This document shows positions 1-5,561 of a stretch of DNA of 9,116 bases, piece by piece. Positions within the stretch are counted from its first letter, which is position 1, and the number at the start of each line of letters is the position of its first letter. The notes beneath the pieces are model-generated. The model did no database searches, was not told where the DNA came from, and was given only the letters and a program-made list of their open reading frames with translations. The stretch is from positions 1 to 9,116 of the forward strand of contig JAFYPS010000224.1 of assembly GCA_017547395.1 (NCBI GenBank). Reading direction: 5' to 3'. This DNA is from Clostridia bacterium (GTDB lineage Bacteria; Bacillota_A; Clostridia; Oscillospirales; CAG-272). Position numbers and translations under genes: made by a program.

Positions 1-75
1 GCATTCTGGTATCAGGACAGCATATGCAAAAACTTTCCCAAATTCCCTTCTGCAGACGAATTGGAAATGATATAA
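1..75 (+). CDS. 3' end of a convergent gene (partial), unknown product
   Basis: Frame 1 is open from the window edge to a TAA at 73-75 and encodes 24 residues ending in ADELEMI. The composition (aromatic, charged and Pro/Ser residues) looks like a genuine protein C-terminus, and the stop is followed 17 nt later by a strong bidirectional terminator, as expected for a gene converging on the minus-strand hydrolase. The visible tail is too short to recognise a family. A chance open frame of 25 codons is quite possible, so confidence is moderate to low. Confidence 0.4.
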   Translation, partial: AFWYQDSICKNFPKFPSADELEMI

Positions 76-92
76 CATCATCACACATTAAC

Positions 93-140
93 AAACAAAG
101 TGGCAGCCAAATGGAATTCCATTTGGCTGCCACTTTGTTT
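93..140. terminator. Perfect 48-bp palindrome, bidirectional intrinsic terminator
   Basis: Positions 93-116 are exactly complementary to 117-140, with an EcoRI-type GAATTC at the centre. The outer arm ends are A-rich on one side and T-rich on the other, so transcripts in either direction give a GC-rich stem (core GTGGCAGCCA at 100-109) followed by a U-rich tail. It begins 16 nt beyond the TAG stop of the minus-strand hydrolase and 18 nt beyond the plus-strand TAA at 73-75. The arms are longer than most terminators, but the position and U tails make this role the simplest one. Confidence 0.85.
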
Positions 141-155
141 TGAATTGCCGAGTTA

Positions 156-1424
156 CTAATCTGTAAAGATTTCTGCATCCTCACTGCTATGATAATGCTC
201 ACGGTGACCGAATTCTTCGCTGCGCAAAAGCCAATTGAACTCAAAGCCGCGAAGAGTGCCCAAAAGACGGCCGTCGGTGCTAAAACGGTAGGCGTCTATA
301 GGCCACAGGCAGATCTGCGGATCAACCGCCGAGTTAAAGGCAACACAAGCGCCGTTTACGCCGTGATGGGTAGGCTGCAGAATATCGCTTTTAAGCTCCT
401 TGCCGTATTTGTCAGCCATCATCTGGCATATGTCGCTTTCACAGTCTCCCGCCACCATAAAGGTTTTGCCGTTAAATTTAAAGCGGAACGCAGAGCTTGT
501 GTGATTGCACCACGCAAATGACTTGGGGAAATAGTCCTCGTGTGTATGAAGAATCTCAACCTCACAACCTGCAAAGCTCATACGCTGACCCGAGCGGATA
601 TCCCAGTGCACCGCTCCTGCATCGGCAAGACGGTCCTGAATACCTTTTCTAAGCCCTGACAGCACCTCGTTATTCTCGTGCTTTACGGGATTTATCAGCG
701 GGTCGGGGAGATTATACGCAGCTATGCGAACGTCAACCGCGTCCTTATATTTGCCGAGAAAATCAAATGCGAGATCTACGTGGTCGCTATGGCTGTGAGT
801 AATAAACCACGCCTCTATTATCGGCTTCTTTCCTTCCGGTGTACGCTCGCAAAGCAAACGGTACAGCTTGTCGCAGTCGTCCTCGGCATTGCGTTCGCAA
901 TTGATCCATTCACCGTTTACAAGTTTCTTTGTAAAGTGCTCTTCTCTTTGACGGGGACCGCCGTCGATAAGAATGAAATTGCCGTTTGCAAGCGTTATAA
1001 TATACGCCATACCCGGTGCACCCGTACCGTTACTGCTGTTGAACACTCCGTTTCTTGAATGCTGCAACACAGAGGTGCGAGTGTCACCGCTATTGCGGAC
1101 AGAGTCGTCGCAAACGGGCAAAAATCCGCGTTCACCCCACACGATACGCGCATTTCCGTAGATAGGACAGTATGACAAATGAATTGCATATTCCTTTCCG
1201 TTATGTAAAACAACAAACGTCAAAAAGGTATTGTCGGCAATTTTATTTTCCGAATAAAGCGTAGCGTTTTTTGCGATTTCGTCAGTATATACAAAAAACT
1301 CGGACGGGTCGGTAGCAAAAACGGAAACCGCGGTGTTACCGTAACCGCAATCATAAGCGGTGCAAGCATCTCCCCGCTCGGTTTCGTAATCGGGCAGAAA
1401 ATCGCAGAAATTCAGTTTTTTCAT
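156..1424 (-). CDS. Metallo-beta-lactamase-fold hydrolase
   Basis: A 422-residue protein without signal peptide or membrane segment, so probably cytosolic. The MBL core starts near residue 138. IDGG lies at 153-156, the signature metal motif THSHSDH at 209-215 (H210, H212, D214, H215), an NHTSSAFRF strand at 307-315, the bridging-aspartate motif AGDCE at 325-329 (D327), and THHG at 352-355. The order HxHxDH, then 'N..S..F', then GD, then HHG resembles the hydrolase half of ComEC/Rec2-like proteins, but no ComEC membrane part is present. Residues 1-135 are beta-rich with several Cys and match no domain I recognise; residues 360-422 form an aromatic tail. Substrate unknown: MBL enzymes include nucleases, phosphodiesterases and lactonases. 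The ATG at 1424 follows AGAGGAAGG with 6 nt spacing, supporting the start. It has its own promoter and terminator and appears monocistronic. Confidence 0.9.
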   Translation of the reverse strand: MKKLNFCDFLPDYETERGDACTAYDCGYGNTAVSVFATDPSEFFVYTDEIAKNATLYSENKIADNTFLTFVVLHNGKEYAIHLSYCPIYGNARIVWGERGFLPVCDDSVRNSGDTRTSVLQHSRNGVFNSSNGTGAPGMAYIITLANGNFILIDGGPRQREEHFTKKLVNGEWINCERNAEDDCDKLYRLLCERTPEGKKPIIEAWFITHSHSDHVDLAFDFLGKYKDAVDVRIAAYNLPDPLINPVKHENNEVLSGLRKGIQDRLADAGAVHWDIRSGQRMSFAGCEVEILHTHEDYFPKSFAWCNHTSSAFRFKFNGKTFMVAGDCESDICQMMADKYGKELKSDILQPTHHGVNGACVAFNSAVDPQICLWPIDAYRFSTDGRLLGTLRGFEFNWLLRSEEFGHREHYHSSEDAEIFTD

Positions 1425-1430
1425 AATTGT

Positions 1431-1439
1431 CCTTCCTCT
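1431..1439 (-). promoter_or_regulatory. Ribosome binding site of the MBL hydrolase gene
   Basis: On the minus strand AGAGGAAGG ends 6 nt before the ATG at 1424. This is good complementarity to the 16S rRNA anti-Shine-Dalgarno sequence and fixes the start codon. Confidence 0.7.
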
Positions 1440-1463
1440 GTAAAATCAAGTGATTACTTTAAC

Positions 1464-1492
1464 ATTTTAGCACCATTTTATAGCAAAAGCAA
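1464..1492 (-). promoter_or_regulatory. Sigma-A-type promoter of the MBL hydrolase gene
   Basis: On the minus strand a -35-like TTGCTT (1492-1487), a 17-bp spacer and an extended -10, TGC then TAAAAT (1469-1464), lie about 40 nt upstream of the start codon. Predicted transcription start is near 1457, giving a leader of roughly 33 nt. This is motif matching only. Confidence 0.6.
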
Positions 1493-1515
1493 TATAATGC
1501 GGTATTTCCCAAAAT

Positions 1516-1543
1516 AAAAAAGCGGCTCCTTGCGGCCTTTTTG
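1516..1543. terminator. Weak GC-rich hairpin with flanking A and T runs
   Basis: A run of six A (1516-1521), a GC-rich imperfect stem (GGC at 1523-1525 with GCC at 1533-1536) and a run of five T (1538-1542) give a hairpin with a bulge. It sits between the composite repeat and the MBL promoter and could be a weak backup or bidirectional terminator. The stem is poor, so this may be chance. Confidence 0.3.
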
Positions 1544-1590
1544 TCTGATGCTGCGCATTGTAAATTATTGTTTATGAGAAGCAAACTAAC

Positions 1591-1704
1591 TTGTCATCCT
1601 GAACGAAGTGAAGGATCCTTGTGCAAAAATTTTAACCATAGTCGGCTTGAAATGGCAAGGCAAACCCTCACACACAAGGATTCTTCGCTACGCTCAGAAT
1701 GACA
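1591..1704. repeat. Imperfect inverted repeat, MITE-like or REP-like intergenic element
   Basis: A left arm at 1591-1623 (TTGTCATCCTGAACGAAG then TGAAGGATCCTTGTG) is matched as reverse complement by 1673-1704, with 27 of 32 positions identical and 49 nt between the arms. The arms contain the 'GTCATCCTGA.CGAAG.GAAGGATC' type of sequence that I recall as a frequent dispersed intergenic repeat in many bacterial genomes. There is no ORF inside and no obvious target-site duplication. It lies in the non-coding gap between the GH43 terminator and the MBL promoter. It could be a non-autonomous mobile element remnant or a REP-like palindrome; copy number elsewhere cannot be seen here. Confidence 0.7.
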
Positions 1705-1741
1705 TTGCGGTGGCGCAACGGGCTGCCGAAGGCGTCAGCCC
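1705..1741. repeat. Two small hairpins adjoining the inverted repeat
   Basis: Immediately after the right arm lie TTGCG-GTGG-CGCAA (1705-1718) and a second hairpin with GGGCTG at 1720-1725 pairing with CAGCCC at 1736-1741. Their direct abutment to the larger inverted repeat suggests one composite structured element of about 150 bp, though the grouping is inference. Confidence 0.5.
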
Positions 1742-1792
1742 CTACCATTGTCATTGACATAGATGCTCTTATAAACATTAATTTACCGAAAC

Positions 1793-1820
1793 AAAAAGGA
1801 CTGCATTTGCAGTCCTTTTT
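1793..1820 (-). terminator. Intrinsic terminator of the large GH43 gene
   Basis: GGACTGCA (1798-1805) pairs with TGCAGTCC (1808-1815), extended by five A·T pairs on the outside. On the minus strand the stem is followed by UUUUUGUUU. It starts 3 nt after the TAA stop at 1826-1824, a typical position for a factor-independent terminator. Confidence 0.9.
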
Positions 1821-1823
1821 ACG

Positions 1824-4800
1824 TTACTTTGTAAGAATTGCCGTCTTTGTCACATCGTCCCAGGATACGGTTGCACCGAGATTCTCTGCAACTGCACGTA
1901 CCGGCAGATACGTGCGGTTGTTCGAAGGCTCGATATACGCAGGTGAGTCAAGCGTGATCTGCTTGCCGTTTACCTTTGCCACAGCAGCACCAATAACGAT
2001 TTCGATAGTTACGTCCGAACTCTTAACCGTTACGGTCTGCGTTGCGCCGTCCCAGGATACGGTTGCGCCGAGATTTTCTGCAACGAATCTTACGGGAAGC
2101 ATTGTGCGGCTATTCTTGATTACGGGTGCCGCGTCAAGCGTCTTTGCCATACCGTTTACGGTAGCGGTAAGGCTGTTAAGGGTCATTCTGATTTCGGTTT
2201 TCGGTGCCTCGAAGCTGCCCGTCTTGTCAAAGCCGCTTATCTTTTCTGCAAGAGGCATCGGATTTATCGAAACTGTGTACTCGGTTTCAAGAGGTGCGGG
2301 ATGTCCCGAACCGTTACCGATAACCACGCCGTCCTTATTTGCAGTGTACTGTTCAACGAATGCGCGTCTTCCCATTCCATATCCCCGCATTGTTGTATCG
2401 CCGGTTATATACGCGTGGTAGCATATCCAGTTATTTCCCTCGTGGTCAACCGAGTATGACGCGTGGCCGCAACCTGTAATCTCCTCGGATTTGTCAAGAA
2501 TAGGAGTAGACTTTTTCTCCCAGTTGCCTATATCAAGCGGGTCGCCGCCAAGGTACTTTATCTGTCCGAGCTTGTATTCGGGACCATCATAAAAGCTTCC
2601 CGAGAACACCATAAATATACTGCCGTCGTCACCGTAAACTGCGGTGCCACCCTCGTTTACCTCGGAGCGCACGTCCCAGATAGAGCCGTACTTTTCCCAG
2701 TCATACGTAGGAATACTGATAATTCCCGCAGGGCCCTGAAGAGTCCAGGGGTTAGGCATCTTTGCGATAAGCTCAACCTGCTTTTGTCCGTCACCCTTGG
2801 TATGATAGCCGATAAGCGTTGTAAAGAAAGCGTAAACCTCGCCGTCAATGATAACGTCGGTCTGGCCGCCGTGGAAGGTATTTGCAACCTCGGGAATATC
2901 GACTGCGTTAACGAGCATAGGCATATTGACCTCTCCGGTGAGCGGATGACCCCAGTCACCGTAGAAGTTGTCACCGTCAAGGCACTTGATAACCATTGCA
3001 CGGAAATGTTGATCCTTGCCCTCGCCGTCACAGCAGAAATAGCAGTACCAGCCGCCGTTACCCTCGCCTATCTGCTCGTCGGTATAATAGTGAATTTCGG
3101 GTGACCAGTGATTCTTCATCCACGGGTCATTTTCGGGGGGAGTATAGAAGAGTCTGAATTCCGCATTGTAAAGGTCGCCGAGATTTGCCGCAGTAGCAAG
3201 ACCTATACCTCCGTTACCTATGGTAGCGGTAAGGTGATACAAGCCGTTATGATAGAAGAGCCAGGGGTCTGCACCGTCATGGAGTATCGGGTTTTTAAAG
3301 GTTACGTTACCCTCTTCTTTTGCATTTACGTCAATGCTTTTATCAACGCTTAGCTTTGCGGTAATATTTCCCGCATAGTCAGCACCGCCGTTGAGCGAAA
3401 CGAGATGTCCGTACTCGCCGCCGACAAGATTAACTTCAAAAGTGCCGTTATATGTGCCAAAACTTTCGATATCGGGAGCAACAGTTGCATAAACAGTGCC
3501 ACCGTTTACGGTAATAACCGTATTCATATCGGAGGTTTCGCCCTTATCAAGACGGGAAGCGAAAATTCCCTGATAAAGCTTACCGCCGTTAACAGTTACA
3601 TTGCCGCTGCCACTGTGCGAGCCTTTACTGCCTGCAACTACGGGTCCCCATATTTCACCGCCGTTTATTACGATATTCGACTTGAGATTCTTATCATCGC
3701 CTGCACCGCCGCCATATACGTCCTGCCATATACCGCTGTTTACCGTAATGCTTGTAACGCAGCCGTCCTTTTCAGCCTTATATCCACCGTATACGGACAC
3801 GTACGTCATAGTAAGCTCGTGGATTTTGGAGGTTATTCCGTCACCGAGAGTAAGGGGATGTCCGTAAGCATAGATTACAGGGCTTCTGTTTTCGGCAGCA
3901 ACCGTAATATTGCAAAGCTCAAGCTCACCGCCAAGAGTAACGTTCTGCCTGAGTGCCAGTACCGCTCTGTTTTCTTTCTGAAAGTCAATGCCGCCATAAA
4001 CGGAGGTAAGTGTGATTTTGCCGTTCCATGCACGGAGTATAAGTTCCTTATCAACAGTGCATTTTCCAACCACAACTATCGTACCGCCGTTTTCCTTAAG
4101 CGCGATAAATGCTTTGTTAAGGGAATTTGTAGGCTCGGCAACGCTCTTACCGGTACCCGTTCCGTCATCGGCAACAAAATAAACGTTTTCAGCCGTAGTT
4201 CCGATGAGTTTTGAGAACTTCTCAAATTTTTTACTTGCAGCATCGGGGTTATTTATATCCACAAGCTTATCAAATCCGTTTGAGAAAGCCTCCACCTGCT
4301 CGGCGGTATATTTAGAGCCGTCATAGTTAAGGGTACGCTTTCCCCAAGTGCGATGCTCCAGGATAAGCTTTTCACTGTGGAAATATGCACGCATAGACGA
4401 AACCTTTGTGTCGCCGAGATTTACCACTGCATCGCCGATGACGTTGTTTACGTTAACCTCACCGACCTCTCCGCCGTTAAGGTTTACAGTAGCAAGGTTC
4501 TTTATACGCCTTATTTCATCGCCGCCGGTATAAAGTCTGTCAACCTTACCGCCGTTTATATTGATTTCGGTAGAGTCGGAAATATGGTTCACACCGCTTC
4601 CGCCGTATAACGCCTTTATATGTCCGCCCTCGATATTAATACGATTGGCACCCGTAAAGGTAACGCCACCGGTTTCGCCATCGTCCCAACGGTAGGTTCC
4701 GGCATAAACGCTGTTGAATTCACCGCTCCTTATGGTAACGTTGGAATCAAGGTCAAGTGCGAACTCTCCGCTCGGATAGATATATCCGCCCGCAATGTGG

Positions 4801-5324
4801 GCACCTGCCTCGTCAACTCCAACGGCATCGAAGCCAAGAGTGTCGGTACAGTCCAGTACAACGCCCTCACCCATAGTAATCGGGAAGTACTGAGCACCGA
4901 AAAGTATAGTTCCCTGAAAGTCGAAGTTTATATTTTCAAACGCGGTCTCGCCGCCGAGATAGTATCTGTTGCGGCTTCCGAGATGCATTATTGCACCGTT
5001 TTCCTTGCGGTAATCGGTCTTACCGTCATATGACGTCATAACTACAGGAAAGTCCGCGTGGTCGACTACCTTTACGTGACCGCTTACCGTGTAGGGCGCC
5101 ATAATTACTATTACGGCACGCTTTGCACCTTCTTTTTTAGCATTCATAATAGCGCGGTTAAACGTAGAAACCGCCTCCTCTGGAGTTTTACCGCTATTGT
5201 TTCTGTCATTTCCCGCTTTTTGGTCTACGTAATAGTAAACGTCACCCTCATCTGCTGCTGCAGAAAAGGCAAAAACTGTCGCAAGCATCAGCAAAACGAT
5301 TAAAAGCATCACAAATCTTTTCAT
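1824..5324 (-). CDS. Secreted modular GH43 glycosidase with beta-helix-like N-terminus and C-terminal stalk repeats
   Basis: A 1166-residue extracellular protein. Residues 1-24 are a signal peptide: KR, a long hydrophobic core, then SAAA before DEGD. Residues 29-310 and 380-665 each start with a similar strand (VYYYVDQKAGND and VYFVADDGTG) followed by an Ala-rich helix and many short beta segments with NGG turns, which looks like two right-handed beta-helix domains of the pectate-lyase-like type; no catalytic motif is visible in them. Residues 676-1020 are a GH43 five-bladed propeller. NPILHDGADPW gives the general-base candidate D686, QTDVIIDGEVY the pKa-modulator candidate D823, VNEGG the general-acid candidate E891, and GCGHASY (H954) plus WICYH near 966-970 are also typical. 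GH43 enzymes cleave arabinose- or xylose-containing glycans; the precise substrate is not predictable. Residues 1045-1166 hold two copper-amine-oxidase-N-terminal-like stalk modules sharing LPVR.VAENLGATVSWD. No LPXTG or SLH anchor is seen. The ATG at 5324 has GGAGGA 6 nt upstream and begins exactly at the signal peptide, so it is preferred over upstream in-frame starts at 5369 and 5366. Confidence 0.9.
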   Translation of the reverse strand: MKRFVMLLIVLLMLATVFAFSAAADEGDVYYYVDQKAGNDRNNSGKTPEEAVSTFNRAIMNAKKEGAKRAVIVIMAPYTVSGHVKVVDHADFPVVMTSYDGKTDYRKENGAIMHLGSRNRYYLGGETAFENINFDFQGTILFGAQYFPITMGEGVVLDCTDTLGFDAVGVDEAGAHIAGGYIYPSGEFALDLDSNVTIRSGEFNSVYAGTYRWDDGETGGVTFTGANRINIEGGHIKALYGGSGVNHISDSTEININGGKVDRLYTGGDEIRRIKNLATVNLNGGEVGEVNVNNVIGDAVVNLGDTKVSSMRAYFHSEKLILEHRTWGKRTLNYDGSKYTAEQVEAFSNGFDKLVDINNPDAASKKFEKFSKLIGTTAENVYFVADDGTGTGKSVAEPTNSLNKAFIALKENGGTIVVVGKCTVDKELILRAWNGKITLTSVYGGIDFQKENRAVLALRQNVTLGGELELCNITVAAENRSPVIYAYGHPLTLGDGITSKIHELTMTYVSVYGGYKAEKDGCVTSITVNSGIWQDVYGGGAGDDKNLKSNIVINGGEIWGPVVAGSKGSHSGSGNVTVNGGKLYQGIFASRLDKGETSDMNTVITVNGGTVYATVAPDIESFGTYNGTFEVNLVGGEYGHLVSLNGGADYAGNITAKLSVDKSIDVNAKEEGNVTFKNPILHDGADPWLFYHNGLYHLTATIGNGGIGLATAANLGDLYNAEFRLFYTPPENDPWMKNHWSPEIHYYTDEQIGEGNGGWYCYFCCDGEGKDQHFRAMVIKCLDGDNFYGDWGHPLTGEVNMPMLVNAVDIPEVANTFHGGQTDVIIDGEVYAFFTTLIGYHTKGDGQKQVELIAKMPNPWTLQGPAGIISIPTYDWEKYGSIWDVRSEVNEGGTAVYGDDGSIFMVFSGSFYDGPEYKLGQIKYLGGDPLDIGNWEKKSTPILDKSEEITGCGHASYSVDHEGNNWICYHAYITGDTTMRGYGMGRRAFVEQYTANKDGVVIGNGSGHPAPLETEYTVSINPMPLAEKISGFDKTGSFEAPKTEIRMTLNSLTATVNGMAKTLDAAPVIKNSRTMLPVRFVAENLGATVSWDGATQTVTVKSSDVTIEIVIGAAVAKVNGKQITLDSPAYIEPSNNRTYLPVRAVAENLGATVSWDDVTKTAILTK
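1856..2084. repeat. Internal 37-bp direct repeat in the stalk-domain coding region
   Basis: Positions 1856-1892 and 2048-2084 differ at only two of 37 bases. They encode the shared ENLGATVSWDD/ENLGATVSWDG segments of the two stalk modules, 192 bp (64 codons) apart. Near-identity at the DNA level suggests recent duplication or gene conversion of the module. Confidence 0.8.
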
Positions 5325-5330
5325 TTTAAT

Positions 5331-5336
5331 TCCTCC
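5331..5336 (-). promoter_or_regulatory. Ribosome binding site that decides the GH43 start
   Basis: GGAGGA on the minus strand lies 6 nt before the ATG at 5324. The alternative upstream starts at 5369 (TTG) and 5366 (ATG) have no comparable sequence, and would place 14-15 polar residues before the signal peptide. Confidence 0.8.
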
Positions 5337-5426
5337 GAGTGTATCATTTGCTTCACTGTACGGCATCAAAACTTAAAAAACAACCTTTAACGAAAGCGGC
5401 AAATTAAGCTTCGTACATTAAATATA

Positions 5427-5448
5427 ATTATAACAGACAATTGCGCAA
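5427..5448 (-). promoter_or_regulatory. Promoter -10 of the GH43 gene with an overlapping TTGCGCAA palindrome
   Basis: The minus strand has an extended -10, TGT then TATAAT (5432-5427), about 100 nt upstream of the start codon. A good -35 at the proper distance is lacking (a T-rich run), which is common where an activator is needed. The 8-bp palindrome TTGCGCAA at 5441-5448 falls in the spacer, where a bound protein would block polymerase. An alternative pairing is TTGCGC as -35 with TATATT (5426-5421) at 16 bp. A weak hairpin follows early in the leader (5390-5414). Confidence 0.5.
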
Positions 5449-5458
5449 AAAAAAAGGT

Positions 5459-5494
5459 TAACTAGTACAATTTTTTTTAAAATAGTACTATTTT
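5459..5494. promoter_or_regulatory. Two operator-like palindromes 20 bp apart
   Basis: AAAATAGTACTATTTT at 5479-5494 is a perfect 16-bp palindrome. A second copy matching at 13 of 16 positions (TAACTAGTACAATTTT) lies at 5459-5474. Their centres, 5486.5 and 5466.5, are exactly 20 bp apart, or about two helical turns. Relative to the start predicted from the -10 at 5427-5432 they sit near -66 and -46, a position typical of activator binding. The regulator is not encoded in the window. A+T-rich sequence makes chance palindromes more likely, which limits confidence. Confidence 0.5.
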
Positions 5495-5521
5495 CCACAA
5501 ATCAACACAAGTAAAAAAGTC

Positions 5522-5556
5522 AAACACCCTTTGCGCATTTTGCGCAAAGGGTGTTT
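5522..5556 (-). terminator. Intrinsic terminator of the cation ATPase gene
   Basis: A perfect 16-bp stem (5522-5537 with 5541-5556) with a 3-nt loop lies 5 nt past the ATPase stop codon. On the minus strand it is followed by GACUUUUUUAC. This separates the ATPase transcript from the GH43 promoter region downstream. Confidence 0.9.
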
Positions 5557-5561
5557 TGAGT

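Larger units (their letters stand above)
1425..1823. other. Gene-free interval between the GH43 protein and the MBL hydrolase
   Basis: These 399 nt hold, from right to left, the GH43 terminator (1793-1820), about 50 nt with no visible feature (1742-1792), the two small hairpins and the large inverted repeat (1591-1741), a weak hairpin (1516-1543), and the MBL promoter and ribosome binding site. I see no coding sequence: the plus-strand reading that opens at 1699 lacks a ribosome binding site and runs antisense into the GH43 gene. Confidence 0.75.

Noticed and set aside
1705..1741. tRNA-like or small-RNA gene formed by the adjoining hairpins
   Set aside because: Only two short stems, no T-loop or acceptor arm, and no promoter or terminator framing them; treated as part of the repeat element.
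1699..2421. Plus-strand open frame of 240 codons starting in the inverted repeat
   Set aside because: No ribosome binding site; it starts at the repeat arm and runs antisense through the GH43 terminator and stalk modules; its internal repeat simply mirrors the stalk duplication.
3405..4214. Plus-strand open frame of 269 codons
   Set aside because: Antisense to the beta-helix coding region with no recognisable protein features; explained as a shadow frame.
1824..5324. NGG-turn repeats as evidence for a CRISPR-like or tandem DNA repeat
   Set aside because: The periodicity is at protein level only, irregular in length, and the DNA units are not conserved.
5325..5369. Longer N-terminus for the GH43 protein from TTG 5369 or ATG 5366
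   Set aside because: No ribosome binding site upstream, and it would bury the signal peptide behind polar residues; the ATG at 5324 has GGAGGA at good spacing.
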